From Kribbella sp. NBC_01245 (lineage in GTDB: Bacteria > Actinomycetota > Actinomycetes > Propionibacteriales > Kribbellaceae), in NCBI RefSeq assembly GCF_036226525.1, contig NZ_CP108487.1, forward strand, positions 8,308,001-8,372,000: DNA of 64,000 bases, written 5' to 3'. Position 1 is the first letter of the stretch. Each line of letters starts with the position of its first letter. A model generated the notes under the pieces. It saw only the letters and a program-made list of their open reading frames with translations, searched no databases and had not been told where the DNA came from. The position numbers and the translations under genes are program-made. Below are positions 7,978-16,490 of this stretch, piece by piece.

Positions 7978-8887
7978 CTAGGGCAAGCACTTCGTCGGCA
8001 CAACCCCAGGAGAGCGTGACGCCCGCGCCGCCGTGGCCGTAACAATGGATGATCTGCTGGTCGTCGGTTCGCACGCTTTCGCAGCGGACCGACGGCCGCG
8101 CCGGGCGGAGGCCGACCCGATGGCGCAGCACCTTGGCCTTACGCAAGGCCGGGACCAGCTCGCACGCCCGTTCCAGCATGGCCTTCGCGCTGGTCTCGTC
8201 CGGGGCCATGGTCCAGTCGCCCGGCTCCGACGTACCGCCGATGACGACATCCTGCGACCGCGGTACGACGTAGCAGAGCTCCGACGCCGAACGGTCCGCG
8301 ATCAGCCATTCGCTCAACCCGGGCTGCGTCACCGTGAGGACCTGCCCGCGCACCGGCGTCACGGTTTGATCGTTCGCGGTGAGTCGCGCGCCGAGGCCCG
8401 CGCAGTTCACCACGATCTCGGCGTGTGTCGGCAGACCCGGCAGCGCGGCCCGGGTGATCGTGCCGCCGGCGGCCGCGAGGCGCTTGCTCAGGTAGGCCAG
8501 GTAGAGCGGCATCTCGACCACCGGCGTGGTGAACGACCAGCCGTCTTGGAAGCCCTCGGGCAAACTCCCGACGCGCTGCAGGTCAGGCAGGTCGGCCGCC
8601 CACTCGGGATCAGGCCGCGACTCGACCAGCAGCTCGCGCCCGTGCCGGAGTCGCACCGACGGCTCGGTCTCGGCCAGCTGCACGAACTGCTCATACGACG
8701 CGCGGCCCCACTTGGCCACCTGGTCCGCCGGGGCGGCCAGGTACGGGTACCAGACGGCGGCAGCGACGGCCGACGTGGTCTCGAGCGGCAGATCGCGGGC
8801 CAGCACCGCCACGTCGCGCCCGCCCTCGGCCAGCCGCACAGCCACCGTCAACCCGATGACGCCCGCGCCCACCACGATGATCCGCAT
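7970..8887 (-). CDS. D-amino-acid oxidase (FAD-dependent)
   Basis: 305 residues from ATG 8887. An open frame extends upstream to 9052 but runs through the palindromic repeat R1 and is rejected. N-terminal Rossmann FAD motif IIVVGAGVIGLTVAVRLAEGG. Mid-protein NCAGLGARLTAND and TPVRGQVLTV, and C-terminal CYGHGGAGVTLSWG, are the DAAO signatures for FAD and substrate binding; VGLRPARPSVR carries the substrate-carboxylate arginine. Length fits bacterial DAAO. It oxidises D-amino acids to 2-oxo acids, ammonia and hydrogen peroxide. Repeat R1 copy 1 ends 20 bases before the start, so it would sit in the 5' leader. Confidence 0.88.
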   Translation of the reverse strand: MRIIVVGAGVIGLTVAVRLAEGGRDVAVLARDLPLETTSAVAAAVWYPYLAAPADQVAKWGRASYEQFVQLAETEPSVRLRHGRELLVESRPDPEWAADLPDLQRVGSLPEGFQDGWSFTTPVVEMPLYLAYLSKRLAAAGGTITRAALPGLPTHAEIVVNCAGLGARLTANDQTVTPVRGQVLTVTQPGLSEWLIADRSASELCYVVPRSQDVVIGGTSEPGDWTMAPDETSAKAMLERACELVPALRKAKVLRHRVGLRPARPSVRCESVRTDDQQIIHCYGHGGAGVTLSWGCADEVLALVN

Positions 8888-8906
8888 GGCGTCATTCTCA
8901 CTCGTG

Positions 8907-9070
8907 AGTGCCCTGCGCCGGAAGTTCTTCGGCGCTTGCGGCGCCCAGGCACGCACCTCGCGGCACTGGAGAATCATCCACGATGCTCCGCATCGAGGAC
9001 GCTTCTCCAGCACCGCGATGCACGCACCTGAACACCGCAACCACTCGAACAACTTCCGGCGCAGGGCACT
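8907..9070. repeat. Repeat family R1, copy 1: 164-bp multi-stem palindromic element
   Basis: The outermost arms 8907-8931 and 9046-9070 are complementary at 24 of 25 positions. Inner stems are 8936-8941/9035-9040 (TTGCGG/CCGCAA), 8966-8973/9003-9010 (CTGGAGAA/TTCTCCAG) and a GATGC-TCC-GCATC tip. GCACGCACCT occurs twice inside. Copy 2 at 20467-20632 has the same plan with compensating base changes. The element lies 18 bp past the stop of the phytase-like pseudogene and 20 bp before the oxidase start. No coding function is likely. Confidence 0.85.
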
Positions 9071-9088
9071 GACGTCGAACGCGCACTC

Positions 9089-10146
9089 TCAGGCGATAGA
9101 AACGCGTACTCGCAGGCGATATACGCGAGTGATCTGAGTGGCGCTGCCGTTGTCGTCGGAGATCAGCGTCAGCTCGCGCCAGCCGAACAGCTCACGCTTG
9201 CCGAGGGCAAGGCCTTCCACGTTGTCGAGCAGGGGATTCGGCTGCGGCTGCTTCGCGGTCGCGCCCATCGGCGGGCAATCCGCGAGGTCGAACAGCAACT
9301 CCTTGCGCAAGAACACCCGCTCCGGCGCCTGCGCCAGCGACGCGATCCCGGACACGTCCGGCGCCTGCCGAGTCGAAACCGCGAACACGCGAACTGTATT
9401 ACCCACGCCCGCGACGAACCCACGCTCCATCGCGATCAACCGCCCAGGCCCCGCGACGGCCAGTTCGACCAGACCAAGAGCCGGATCCGGCCGATAGGCG
9501 TACTGCCCGCTCACCCGCTCCCCGTCGTACCGCACGATCCGTTGCAGACCACGATCCGCCGCATCCCGCCCGTCAACGCTGAGCGGCCCCTCCATCCCGG
9601 CGTACAAGGTGCGCCCGTCGGACGCGAGCGCCTCGAACGTCTGATTCCGCGCCGCCTCACCCGCGGGCGCCACCCGGAACCGCGAGGGCACCGGCAACGA
9701 CCCGATCTCGCGCCCATCGGAAAGCCGGAACCGCCGAATCGACGGCTCGGTCTCGGACGACGCCAAGATGGTCCGGCCGCCGCGCTCCGCGACCAGGCCC
9801 TCGCCATCGAAATCGGTCCGTTGTACGGCGTACCGTCCGGGCGGCGAAGGATCGTCACTCCGTCAACGCCATCCGGCCCGAGGTGGAAGACCCGCGCGGG
9901 CGTCGTACCGATGTTGTCGACGAGTACGAGCGACCGGTCCTGCCCGGTCCGGGCGATCGCGGACAGACCCGACACCGGCAGTCCGTCGTACGTCGTCTTG
10001 TCGAGGTCATCCGAGAACCCGAGCAATCGGGCACTTCCCGAACACCGGCCGCCTAGAGCCGGCGATGCCTCGGCGGGCACGGTCAAACCCGCCGAGGCGA
10101 TCGCGAAACTCACCACACCAATCACCAGTCTGCGCATGATCGCCAT
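9089..10146 (-). pseudogene. Secreted esterase-like/phytase-like protein, broken by a 1-bp frameshift
   Basis: Reads from ATG 10146 (or 10137) through a signal peptide (MRRLVIGVVSFAIASAGLTV, then PAEASP) into DDLDKTTYDGLPVSGLSAI and LVLVDNIGTTPARVFHL. At 9815/9816 one base is missing: the frame upstream ends in GTPYNG and the downstream frame continues TDFDGEGLVAERGGRTIL, SSETEPSIRRFRLSDG and NQTFEALASDG to TGA at 9089. Order and motifs match the 'esterase-like activity of phytase' beta-propeller family. Without the shift it would be about 350 residues. It could be a recent inactivation or a sequencing error. It follows glmS closely on the same strand. The last bases repeat (ACTC-CAGGCGATA at about 9085 and 9108). 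Confidence 0.75.
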
Positions 10147-10179
10147 CAAAGGCGGTCTGCCCAAACGGGAGGTGAACGG

Positions 10180-12000
10180 CTACTCGACGGTGACGGACTT
10201 CGCCAGGTTGCGGGGCTTGTCGACGTCGTGCCCGAGGGCGACCGAGGCGTGGTAGGCCAGCAGCTGCAGGGGAATCGTCAGCAGGATCGGGTCGAGCTCG
10301 ACCTCGTTCTTCGGCACCCGGATGATCGCGGCAGCACCGTCCGGCACCTCGACACCCGGGTGGGTGACGACGTACAGCGGGCCAGAGCGGGCGGCGATCT
10401 CGTGCAGGGCACCGATATTGCGGTCGAGCAGCTCGTCATCGGGCACGATCGCCACGGTCGGCACGTCCGGCGAGATCAGCGCGAGCGGGCCGTGCTTCAG
10501 CTCGGACGCCTGGTACGCCTCGGCGTGCCGGTACGAGATCTCCTTCAGCTTCTGCGCGCCCTCGCGAGCGACTGGGTAACCCCGGGTCCGCCCGATGAAG
10601 AACAGGCTCTCCGCCTTCGACAACCGGCCCGCGATCTCGGCGAGCTCGGCCTCCTGCGCGACGATGGACTCGATCTGCGCGGGCAGCTTCTTCAGGCCGT
10701 CGATCAGGCGGCGGCCGTCGGCGGGCGAGACATCCCGGATCCGGCCGAGGTGGATGCCCAGCATCGCGAAGGCGACGGCCATATTGGTGAGCGCCTTGGT
10801 CGACGCGACCGAGACCTCGGGACCGGCGTGCAGGTAGACCCCACCGTCGACCTCGCGGGCGATGCTCGAACCGACGGCGTTGACCAGGCCGATCACCCGG
10901 CCGCCCTTGCGCTTGAGCTCCTGGACCGCCACCAGGGTGTCCAGGGTCTCGCCCGACTGGCTGACCGCGACGTACAGCGTGTCCCGCTCGACGACGGGAT
11001 TGCGGTAGCGGAACTCCGAGGCGGGCTCGGCGTCCGCGGGGATGCGGGCGACCTCTTCGATGAACTGGGCGCCGAGCTGACCCGCGTAGTACGCCGAACC
11101 GCAGCCGAGGATCTTGACCCGGCGGATCTCGCGCGCCTCGCGGGCGTCCATGTTCAGACCGCCGAGGTGCACGGTGTGGAAACGCTCGTCCAGCCGGCCG
11201 CGCAGCACCCGCTGCACCGACTCGGGCTGTTCGTGAATCTCCTTCACCATGAAGTGCTCGTGCTCACCACGCTGGTAGTCCTCGTCCGACCACTCGACCG
11301 TCTCGGCGGACTTCGTGGTGGCGCGGGAGTCGCTGGTGAAGGTGCGGTAGCCGTCGGCGCGAACGGTGGCCAGTTCGCCATCGTCCAGGTGCACGACCTG
11401 GCGGGTGTAGCGGACCAGCGCGGAGGCGTCGCTGGCGACGTGCATCTCGCCATCGCCGATACCGAGGATGATCGGGCTGCCGTTACGGGCGACGACGATC
11501 CGGTCCGGGTGGGCCAGGTCGATCACCGCGATGCCGTACGTGCCGTCGATCCGGGTCAGCGCCTTCAGCACCTTCTCCTCGAGCGTGTCGCCCTCGGCCT
11601 GCTCGATCAGGTGGGACAGCACCTCGGTATCGGTGTCGGACCGCAGCTTCACGCCCGCGTCTTCCAGCGAGGCGCGCAGGAAGGCCGCGTTGTCGATGAT
11701 GCCGTTGTGCACGACCGCGATCGTCTCGTCGGCGCTGGCGTGCGGATGCGCGTTGTCCTTGGTCGGACCGCCGTGCGTGGCCCAGCGGGTGTGACCGATG
11801 CCGATCTTGCCGCCGAAGCGCTTGGGCAGTGACGCCTCCAGCTCACGGACCCGGCCGGCGTCCTTGTGGATCTTGATCTCACTGGTCCCCACCACCGCGA
11901 TCCCCGCCGAGTCGTATCCCCGGTACTCCAGCCGGGCGAGCCCGTCGACCAGGATCGGCGCTGCCGGCTTCGTGCCGACGTACCCCACGATTCCGCACAC
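10180..12000 (-). CDS. glmS: Glutamine-fructose-6-phosphate aminotransferase (isomerising)
   Basis: 606 residues, the usual length. Starts MCGIVGYVG with the N-terminal Cys nucleophile of the glutaminase domain, followed by GHTRWATHG and HNGIIDN. The second half is the double SIS isomerase domain (GCGSAYYAGQLGAQFIEE, SQSGETLDTL, STKALTNM, GRGYPVAREGA-type loop as GRTRGYPVAREGA), ending LAKSVTVE. It makes glucosamine-6-phosphate for peptidoglycan and other amino sugars in the cytosol. A small conserved gene lies 27 bases upstream on the same strand. Confidence 0.97.
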   Translation of the reverse strand: MCGIVGYVGTKPAAPILVDGLARLEYRGYDSAGIAVVGTSEIKIHKDAGRVRELEASLPKRFGGKIGIGHTRWATHGGPTKDNAHPHASADETIAVVHNGIIDNAAFLRASLEDAGVKLRSDTDTEVLSHLIEQAEGDTLEEKVLKALTRIDGTYGIAVIDLAHPDRIVVARNGSPIILGIGDGEMHVASDASALVRYTRQVVHLDDGELATVRADGYRTFTSDSRATTKSAETVEWSDEDYQRGEHEHFMVKEIHEQPESVQRVLRGRLDERFHTVHLGGLNMDAREAREIRRVKILGCGSAYYAGQLGAQFIEEVARIPADAEPASEFRYRNPVVERDTLYVAVSQSGETLDTLVAVQELKRKGGRVIGLVNAVGSSIAREVDGGVYLHAGPEVSVASTKALTNMAVAFAMLGIHLGRIRDVSPADGRRLIDGLKKLPAQIESIVAQEAELAEIAGRLSKAESLFFIGRTRGYPVAREGAQKLKEISYRHAEAYQASELKHGPLALISPDVPTVAIVPDDELLDRNIGALHEIAARSGPLYVVTHPGVEVPDGAAAIIRVPKNEVELDPILLTIPLQLLAYHASVALGHDVDKPRNLAKSVTVE

Positions 12001-12027
12001 AGTGAATTCCCTTCGGTTGGCTGGTTC

Positions 12028-12306
12028 TCAGCCGTAGACGATGCGCCGCAACTGCCGGGCGGACAGTTCGGGGGAGCGGACCGGCCAGTGCCGGAGTTCC
12101 GCGGCGACCCGGTCGAAGATCTCGTCGTTCCGCATGCCGTACACCTGTAACTCGGCGTGGCGGCGGCGAACGTAGTCCTCGGTGGTCTCGGTGAAGTAGG
12201 CCAGCACGTCGGCGACCACTCTGCGCGCGTCGTCCGGTGTCAGTCCCGTCGTACGGCTGACCTGCTCGACAAGTTCGTCGGCGGGAACCAATACGTCTTC
12301 ACTCAC
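12028..12306 (-). CDS. Small conserved protein of unknown function upstream of glmS
   Basis: 92 residues from GTG 12306, chosen because AAGGTGGG precedes it; an in-frame TTG at 12345 would extend it by 13 residues. Soluble, charged and helical: VEQVSRTTGLTPDDARRVVADVLAYF, then RRRHAELQVYGMRNDEIFDRV and a basic end LSARQLRRIVYG. No enzyme motif is visible. The C-terminal LSxRQLRRIxYG pattern looks like a conserved family tail, but I cannot name the family. Codirectional with glmS and probably cotranscribed. Confidence 0.7.
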   Translation of the reverse strand: MSEDVLVPADELVEQVSRTTGLTPDDARRVVADVLAYFTETTEDYVRRRHAELQVYGMRNDEIFDRVAAELRHWPVRSPELSARQLRRIVYG

Positions 12307-12323
12307 AGGCCCACCTTGCAGTG

Positions 12324-12363
12324 ATTTGAGATCAAATGGCAACAACTTGCCCGATATCGGGCA
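12324..12363. promoter_or_regulatory. Two palindromes between the small gene and the M4 protease gene
   Basis: ATTTGA-GA-TCAAAT at 12324-12337 has perfect 6-bp arms. TGCCCGATATCGGGCA at 12348-12363 is a perfect 16-bp palindrome. Both lie in the divergent gap and are candidate operators; TTGACT at 12380 might be a -35 box, but no convincing -10 follows. Confidence 0.4.
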
Positions 12364-12497
12364 GGGTTTGCTATCGGTCTTGACTCTTGATATGGCGCTC
12401 AGCCGGGCGTACGACTGTCAGTACGGGTAGACCCTCGGGGATGTGTCAGCCGGCCGGCCTGGCTTCTGGCGTGCCGTCAACCGAGGAGGTCCCTGCC

Positions 12498-14378
12498 GTG
12501 AAGCGTCCTGTCGTCGTAGCTGCGCTCGCCGTCACCACACTGCTCGCAGCCACCGGATTCAGTGCCAACGCCCAACCGTCCCAGAGCAAGGGCCAGAGCC
12601 CCGCCGGCTCGTTCGCCCTGGCCGGTGCCGAGGCCCGCGCCTTCGCCGTACCAAAGGATGTCGTGAAGGTCTGGTCGGCCAAGCTGGCCAATGGCACCAC
12701 GCAGACCCGCTACCAGCAGATCGCCGCCGGGGCGAAGGTGCTGGGCGGTCAGCTGACCGTGCTGTCCGACCGGGCCGGACGGAACACCGCCGTGATCGGC
12801 GCGTACTTCCCGGGCCTGAAGGCGAAGAACAGCCTGGCCGTCTCGGCCGCCACCGCCCGCGGCACCGCGGCGAAGCGGATCGGCGGCGCCGGCAAGTGGT
12901 CGACCGCGCTGCGCATCGACCCGCGCGACGGACGCCTGTTCCACGAGGTCCGCAACCAGCGGTTCGACCAGCGGTGGGTGCACTGGGTCGACGCGGGCTC
13001 GGGCGCGGTGAAGAAGCAGTACGACGCCGTGGCGCATGGCGACGGTACGGGCGTCAAGGGCGACACCAAGAGCCTGGATACCCGCCGGATCGGCGGCACG
13101 TTCTTCCTCCGGTCGCGCGACCTGCGCCAGGAGACGTACGACGCCCAGAACAAGTCGTCGCTGCCCGGCACGATCATGACCGACGCGGACGACCACTGGA
13201 ACTTCAACCTGCCCACCCTCAGGACGCCGAGCCAGGCGCCCGGTGTCGACGCGCACTACTACGCGAACGTCGTGGACGACTTCTACGCCAACGTGTTCGG
13301 ACGCGACAGCCTGGACGACAACGGCATGCAGATGATCTCGACGGTGCACGTCCTGAACCGGTACTGCAACGCTTTCTGGAACGGCGAGCAGATGGCCTAC
13401 GGTGACGGCGACGGTAAGACCTGCCTCCCGTTGTCCGGTGGCCTCGACGTGGTCGGGCACGAGCTCACCCACGGTGTCACGGAGTTCACCTCGAACCTGA
13501 TCTACCAGGACGAGTCGGGAGCGCTGAACGAGGCGTTCAGCGACATGATGGGCAACACGATCGAGTTCTACGCCGAAACCCGCGGGCTCGACCCGACGGT
13601 GGAACCGGACTGGCTGATCGGTGAGGACGTCATCCTCACGCCTGACGCCGCGCCGGGGTTCCGGAACATGGGCGACCCGCAGGAGGACGCCGATCCGGAC
13701 CACTACAGCGAGTTCATCGTCACGACCGCGGACAACGGCGGCGTGCACTCCAACAGCGGCATCCCGAACCACGCCTACTACCTGGCCGTCAACGGCGGCA
13801 AGAACGCCGGCTGCGACGCGGTGGGGTCGAGCGGGCATCAGCACACCGCGGACTGTGGTGTCACCGTGCCCGGCCTCGGCGTGGATCGTGCGGCGCAGGT
13901 CTTCTACGCCGGCTTCACCAGCCTGACCGAGTTCGCGAACATGTGCGACGCACGCAACGGCACGGTCGCGGTCGCCGGGGCGGACGCCGCGAGCATCAGC
14001 GCCGCCTGGGAAGCGGTCGGCGTCAAGACCGGTTGTACGCCGGGTGTGCCGCCGCCACCGCCGTGCATCAGTGACCCGGACGCACAGATTCCGTTCGAGT
14101 CGCCGCACCCGTACGGCAACAACGGCGACTGCACCTGGACGTACAACAACGGCACGGCGGGCTTCGCGTTCCACTTCAGCCTGCTCGACACGGAGAAGGA
14201 CTTCGACTACGTGATCGTGTCCGACGGGAACGGCAACGAGCTGGCCCGCTATACCGGGTTGTTCCGGCGAGGCGCGACCTCACCGTGCATCCCGACCAGC
14301 ACGGGCTCCGTCCGCCTGCTGACCGACTCGTCGGTGGTGGCACAAGGCTTCATCGTGGATGCGGTGACGCCCTGCTGA
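12498..14378 (+). CDS. Secreted M4 (thermolysin-family) metalloprotease with CUB-like C-terminus
   Basis: 626 residues from GTG 12498, seven bases after GAGGAGGT. Signal peptide KRPVVVAALAVTTLLAATGF followed by a propeptide (FTP/PepSY-like, to about residue 230). Catalytic domain: VGHELTHGVTEF supplies HExxH with the general-base Glu, and ESGALNEAFSDMMGN supplies the third zinc ligand; GGVHSNSGIPNHAYY carries the transition-state His. After a Pro-rich linker the last ~105 residues (FESPHPYGNNGDCTWTY, DFDYVIVSDGNGN, ARYTG, four Cys) look like a CUB domain, a probable protein- or wall-binding module. Exported and probably self-processed. Confidence 0.92.
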   Translation: MKRPVVVAALAVTTLLAATGFSANAQPSQSKGQSPAGSFALAGAEARAFAVPKDVVKVWSAKLANGTTQTRYQQIAAGAKVLGGQLTVLSDRAGRNTAVIGAYFPGLKAKNSLAVSAATARGTAAKRIGGAGKWSTALRIDPRDGRLFHEVRNQRFDQRWVHWVDAGSGAVKKQYDAVAHGDGTGVKGDTKSLDTRRIGGTFFLRSRDLRQETYDAQNKSSLPGTIMTDADDHWNFNLPTLRTPSQAPGVDAHYYANVVDDFYANVFGRDSLDDNGMQMISTVHVLNRYCNAFWNGEQMAYGDGDGKTCLPLSGGLDVVGHELTHGVTEFTSNLIYQDESGALNEAFSDMMGNTIEFYAETRGLDPTVEPDWLIGEDVILTPDAAPGFRNMGDPQEDADPDHYSEFIVTTADNGGVHSNSGIPNHAYYLAVNGGKNAGCDAVGSSGHQHTADCGVTVPGLGVDRAAQVFYAGFTSLTEFANMCDARNGTVAVAGADAASISAAWEAVGVKTGCTPGVPPPPPCISDPDAQIPFESPHPYGNNGDCTWTYNNGTAGFAFHFSLLDTEKDFDYVIVSDGNGNELARYTGLFRRGATSPCIPTSTGSVRLLTDSSVVAQGFIVDAVTPC

Positions 14379-14394
14379 CCGGCCTTGCTGAGGG

Positions 14395-15054
14395 TCAGAA
14401 CAACCGGAGTACGTCGGATTCCATGCCGCGCAGTACGTCGTAGTCGACCGTGACGCATTCGAGCCCACGGTCGACTGCGAGGAACTGGGCCTGCGGCTTG
14501 ATGAGCTGCGCCGCGAAGATCCCGCGCACGGGTGCGAGCAGGGGATCGCGGTTCAGCAACTCGACGTACCGCGTGAGCTGCTCGACGCCGTCGATCTCCC
14601 CGCGCCGCTTGATCTCGACGGCTACGTGCTTGCCGTCGGCGTCGCGGCAGAGGAGGTCGACCGGCCCGATCGCCGTCGGGTACTCCCGGCGGACCAGCGT
14701 GAACCCCTCGCCGAACGTGGTGACGTGCTCCGCGAGCAACTCCTGCAGGTGCGCCTCGACGCCGTCCTTGATCAGGCCCGGGTCCAGCCCCAGCTCGTAC
14801 GACGAGTCGCTCAGCACCTCCTCGAAGGTGATGCGCAACTCCTCGCCGGCCTTGTTCACCACCTTCCACTGGCCCTCCTCCTCGGAGAGCGTGCAAGGCG
14901 GCGACATCCAGTTCAGCGGCTTGTACGAACCGCCGTCGGCGTGGATCAGGACAGACCCGTCCGCCTTCACCATCAGCAGCCGCGGCGCCATCGGAAGATG
15001 GGCGGTCAGCCGGCCGGAGTAATCCACAGAACAACGAGCTATCACCAAGCGCAC
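14395..15054 (-). CDS. nucS: Endonuclease NucS (EndoMS), non-canonical mismatch repair
   Basis: 219 residues from GTG 15054 (VRLVIARCSVDYSGRLTAHL, the family's normal N-terminus). N-terminal DNA-binding part with GGSYKPLNWMSPPC. C-terminal RecB-like nuclease: GPVDLLCRD and VAVEIKRRGEIDGVEQL give the D-ExK catalytic set, then LNRDPLLAPVRGI. NucS cleaves both strands at mismatches and replaces MutS/MutL in most Actinobacteria. The C-terminal MESDVLRLF resembles the sliding-clamp-interacting tail of the family. Monocistronic in this view. Confidence 0.93.
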   Translation of the reverse strand: MRLVIARCSVDYSGRLTAHLPMAPRLLMVKADGSVLIHADGGSYKPLNWMSPPCTLSEEEGQWKVVNKAGEELRITFEEVLSDSSYELGLDPGLIKDGVEAHLQELLAEHVTTFGEGFTLVRREYPTAIGPVDLLCRDADGKHVAVEIKRRGEIDGVEQLTRYVELLNRDPLLAPVRGIFAAQLIKPQAQFLAVDRGLECVTVDYDVLRGMESDVLRLF

Positions 15055-15121
15055 GACGAAGACCGTAGTGCACTCCCTCCCCACAACCGATAGCGCCGTG
15101 CCGTACTACGCGCTCGCGTCC

Positions 15122-15205
15122 GTCGTACGGCGGGCCTGGCCGTCGCCGTAGGGCGACCCTGGCGTCAGTCGTACGACGGGCCTGGCGTCGGGTCGTACGG
15201 CGGTG
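15122..15205 (+). repeat. Short direct repeats before the Nudix gene
   Basis: GTCGTACGGCGGGCCTGGC at 15122-15140 recurs with one change at 15168-15186 and in truncated form from 15192. These fill most of the 164-base gap between nucS and the Nudix gene. No other feature is evident there. Confidence 0.6.
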
Positions 15206-15218
15206 AGAGGGTTCCGGG

Positions 15219-15947
15219 ATGAGCCTGCACTGCCCTACGACGCTGCTCCTGCTCAGGCCGGGTACAACTCCTCCAGCCGGGCGCAAGATCGCTCGCGTCT
15301 ACTCGGCCGACATCGACGCTGAACTGGTTGCGGACCTCCACCGCGGCGAGACCGTCGTACTGCTCGCCGAATCCTTCCTGGACATCGCGGCTCCTGCAGA
15401 GTTCGAGCACGACGGCACCGGCTGGCAACGCGTCAACCGGCCTGAGCCAGTTCAACCGACTCAACCCGCTGAACCCGCTGAACCCGTTCCGCACCGGGCA
15501 GGCGTCCTCTTGCTCTCAGACCAGGGTGTCGCCGCCATAGAGCGAATCCGCGACGGCCAGCACTACCACGTACTCCCAGGCGGCCGTGTCGACCCAGGCG
15601 AGACCTCCGCCGAGGCCGCCGTACGGGAAGCCCGTGAGGAACTAGGCCTAGAGGTACGACTAGTAGGCCGTATCGCCGACGTAGTCGCCAGAGACGGCCT
15701 GCAGCACTACTACGCCGCCGAGGTCGTCTCAGGCGTCTTCGGCACCGGCACCGGCGAAGAGATGAACCACCCACCAGACTCCGCCGAAGGCACCTACCGA
15801 GCCGTCTGGCTCCCTACAGACGCCCTAGTAGCCGCCAACCTCAAACCCCCAGCCATGGCCGAAGCCCTCCAAGCCGCCGGCAACCTCCACGCCGCTGTAG
15901 TGACCACCTGGCTGACCAGCCCACTCCACGTAGACGAGACGATCTAG
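15219..15947 (+). CDS. Nudix hydrolase with degenerate histidine-phosphatase-like N-terminus
   Basis: 242 residues from ATG 15219. Residues 1-75 (TTLLLLRPGTTPP, VYSADIDAELVADLHRGETV, VLLAES) follow the pattern of a histidine phosphatase (LVRHG..., then HRG...VLVVGHG), but the RHG catalytic histidines are gone. A Pro/Glu repeat linker (PEPVQPTQPAEPAEPVP) leads to a Nudix domain with the box GGRVDPGETSAEAAVREARE followed by ELGL, all catalytic Glu present. Likely hydrolyses a nucleoside-diphosphate derivative. The last third is C-rich with many rare CTA/GTA codons. Only two bases separate it from the next gene, so the two are cotranscribed. Confidence 0.8.
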   Translation: MSLHCPTTLLLLRPGTTPPAGRKIARVYSADIDAELVADLHRGETVVLLAESFLDIAAPAEFEHDGTGWQRVNRPEPVQPTQPAEPAEPVPHRAGVLLLSDQGVAAIERIRDGQHYHVLPGGRVDPGETSAEAAVREAREELGLEVRLVGRIADVVARDGLQHYYAAEVVSGVFGTGTGEEMNHPPDSAEGTYRAVWLPTDALVAANLKPPAMAEALQAAGNLHAAVVTTWLTSPLHVDETI

Positions 15948-15949
15948 CG

Positions 15950-16423
15950 GTGGCCAGCACCCCGCTGCTCTTCCTCGACGTGGATGGCCCGTTGATTCCC
16001 TTCGGGGCGGCGTACCCGGTGGCAGCTGATGGAGACTCGAATCCGTTGTTGGCGAGACTGAATTCAGGCCATGGACCGCGCTTGGTAGCGCTGCACTGCG
16101 AGCTGGTGTGGGCGACCACCTGGATGGACGAGGCCAACGACTCAGTCGCTCCGCGCCTGGGGCTGCCGAAGTTGCCGGTCGCGACCTGGCTGGAACCCAG
16201 CAAAGAGGACGAGTGGCTCGGGTTGCACTGGAAGACCCGCGGGCTGGTGGCCTGGGCGGCAGGGCGACCGTTTGCCTGGGTTGACGACGAGATCACCAGC
16301 GGCGACCGCGAATGGGTGGCGGCGAACCATGGTGGCGAGGCGCTGCTGCATCGGGTCGACGCACGTATCGGCCTCACCGACGGCGACTTCGACGTACTCG
16401 ACGAATGGTTGCGAACGCGTTAG
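15950..16423 (+). CDS. HAD-like hydrolase domain protein
   Basis: 157 residues from GTG 15950, two bases after the Nudix stop. LLFLDVDGPLIPFG at the N-terminus is HAD motif I (DxDG) with the nucleophile Asp; PFAWVDDEITSGDREW is motif IV; WATTWMDEAN and VALHCELVWA fall in the middle. This compact family (often annotated 'HAD domain-containing protein') lacks a large cap. Phosphatase substrate unknown. Probably cotranscribed with the Nudix gene. Confidence 0.75.
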   Translation: MASTPLLFLDVDGPLIPFGAAYPVAADGDSNPLLARLNSGHGPRLVALHCELVWATTWMDEANDSVAPRLGLPKLPVATWLEPSKEDEWLGLHWKTRGLVAWAAGRPFAWVDDEITSGDREWVAANHGGEALLHRVDARIGLTDGDFDVLDEWLRTR

Positions 16424-16490
16424 GGCGGGCTCCGTTGCCCTGCCGGGCAGGTGTTGCCATGCGGACGGGGCGCGGTACTAGCGTGGGTGG

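Noticed and set aside
8888..9052. Upstream extension of the D-amino-acid oxidase gene
   Set aside because: The extension translates repeat R1; the same peptide string (VLEKRPRCGASWMI) appears from R1 copy 2, and the FAD motif begins right after ATG 8887.
10228..11832. Long open frame opposite glmS (534 codons)
   Set aside because: Shadow of a GC-rich coding strand; composition is Arg/Asp/Gly/Leu-heavy without domain motifs, while glmS is unmistakable.
12380..12415. TTGACT-based promoter for the M4 protease
   Set aside because: No -10 hexamer at acceptable spacing.
12477..14174. Long open frame opposite the M4 protease gene
   Set aside because: Antisense shadow; no motifs or ribosome site.
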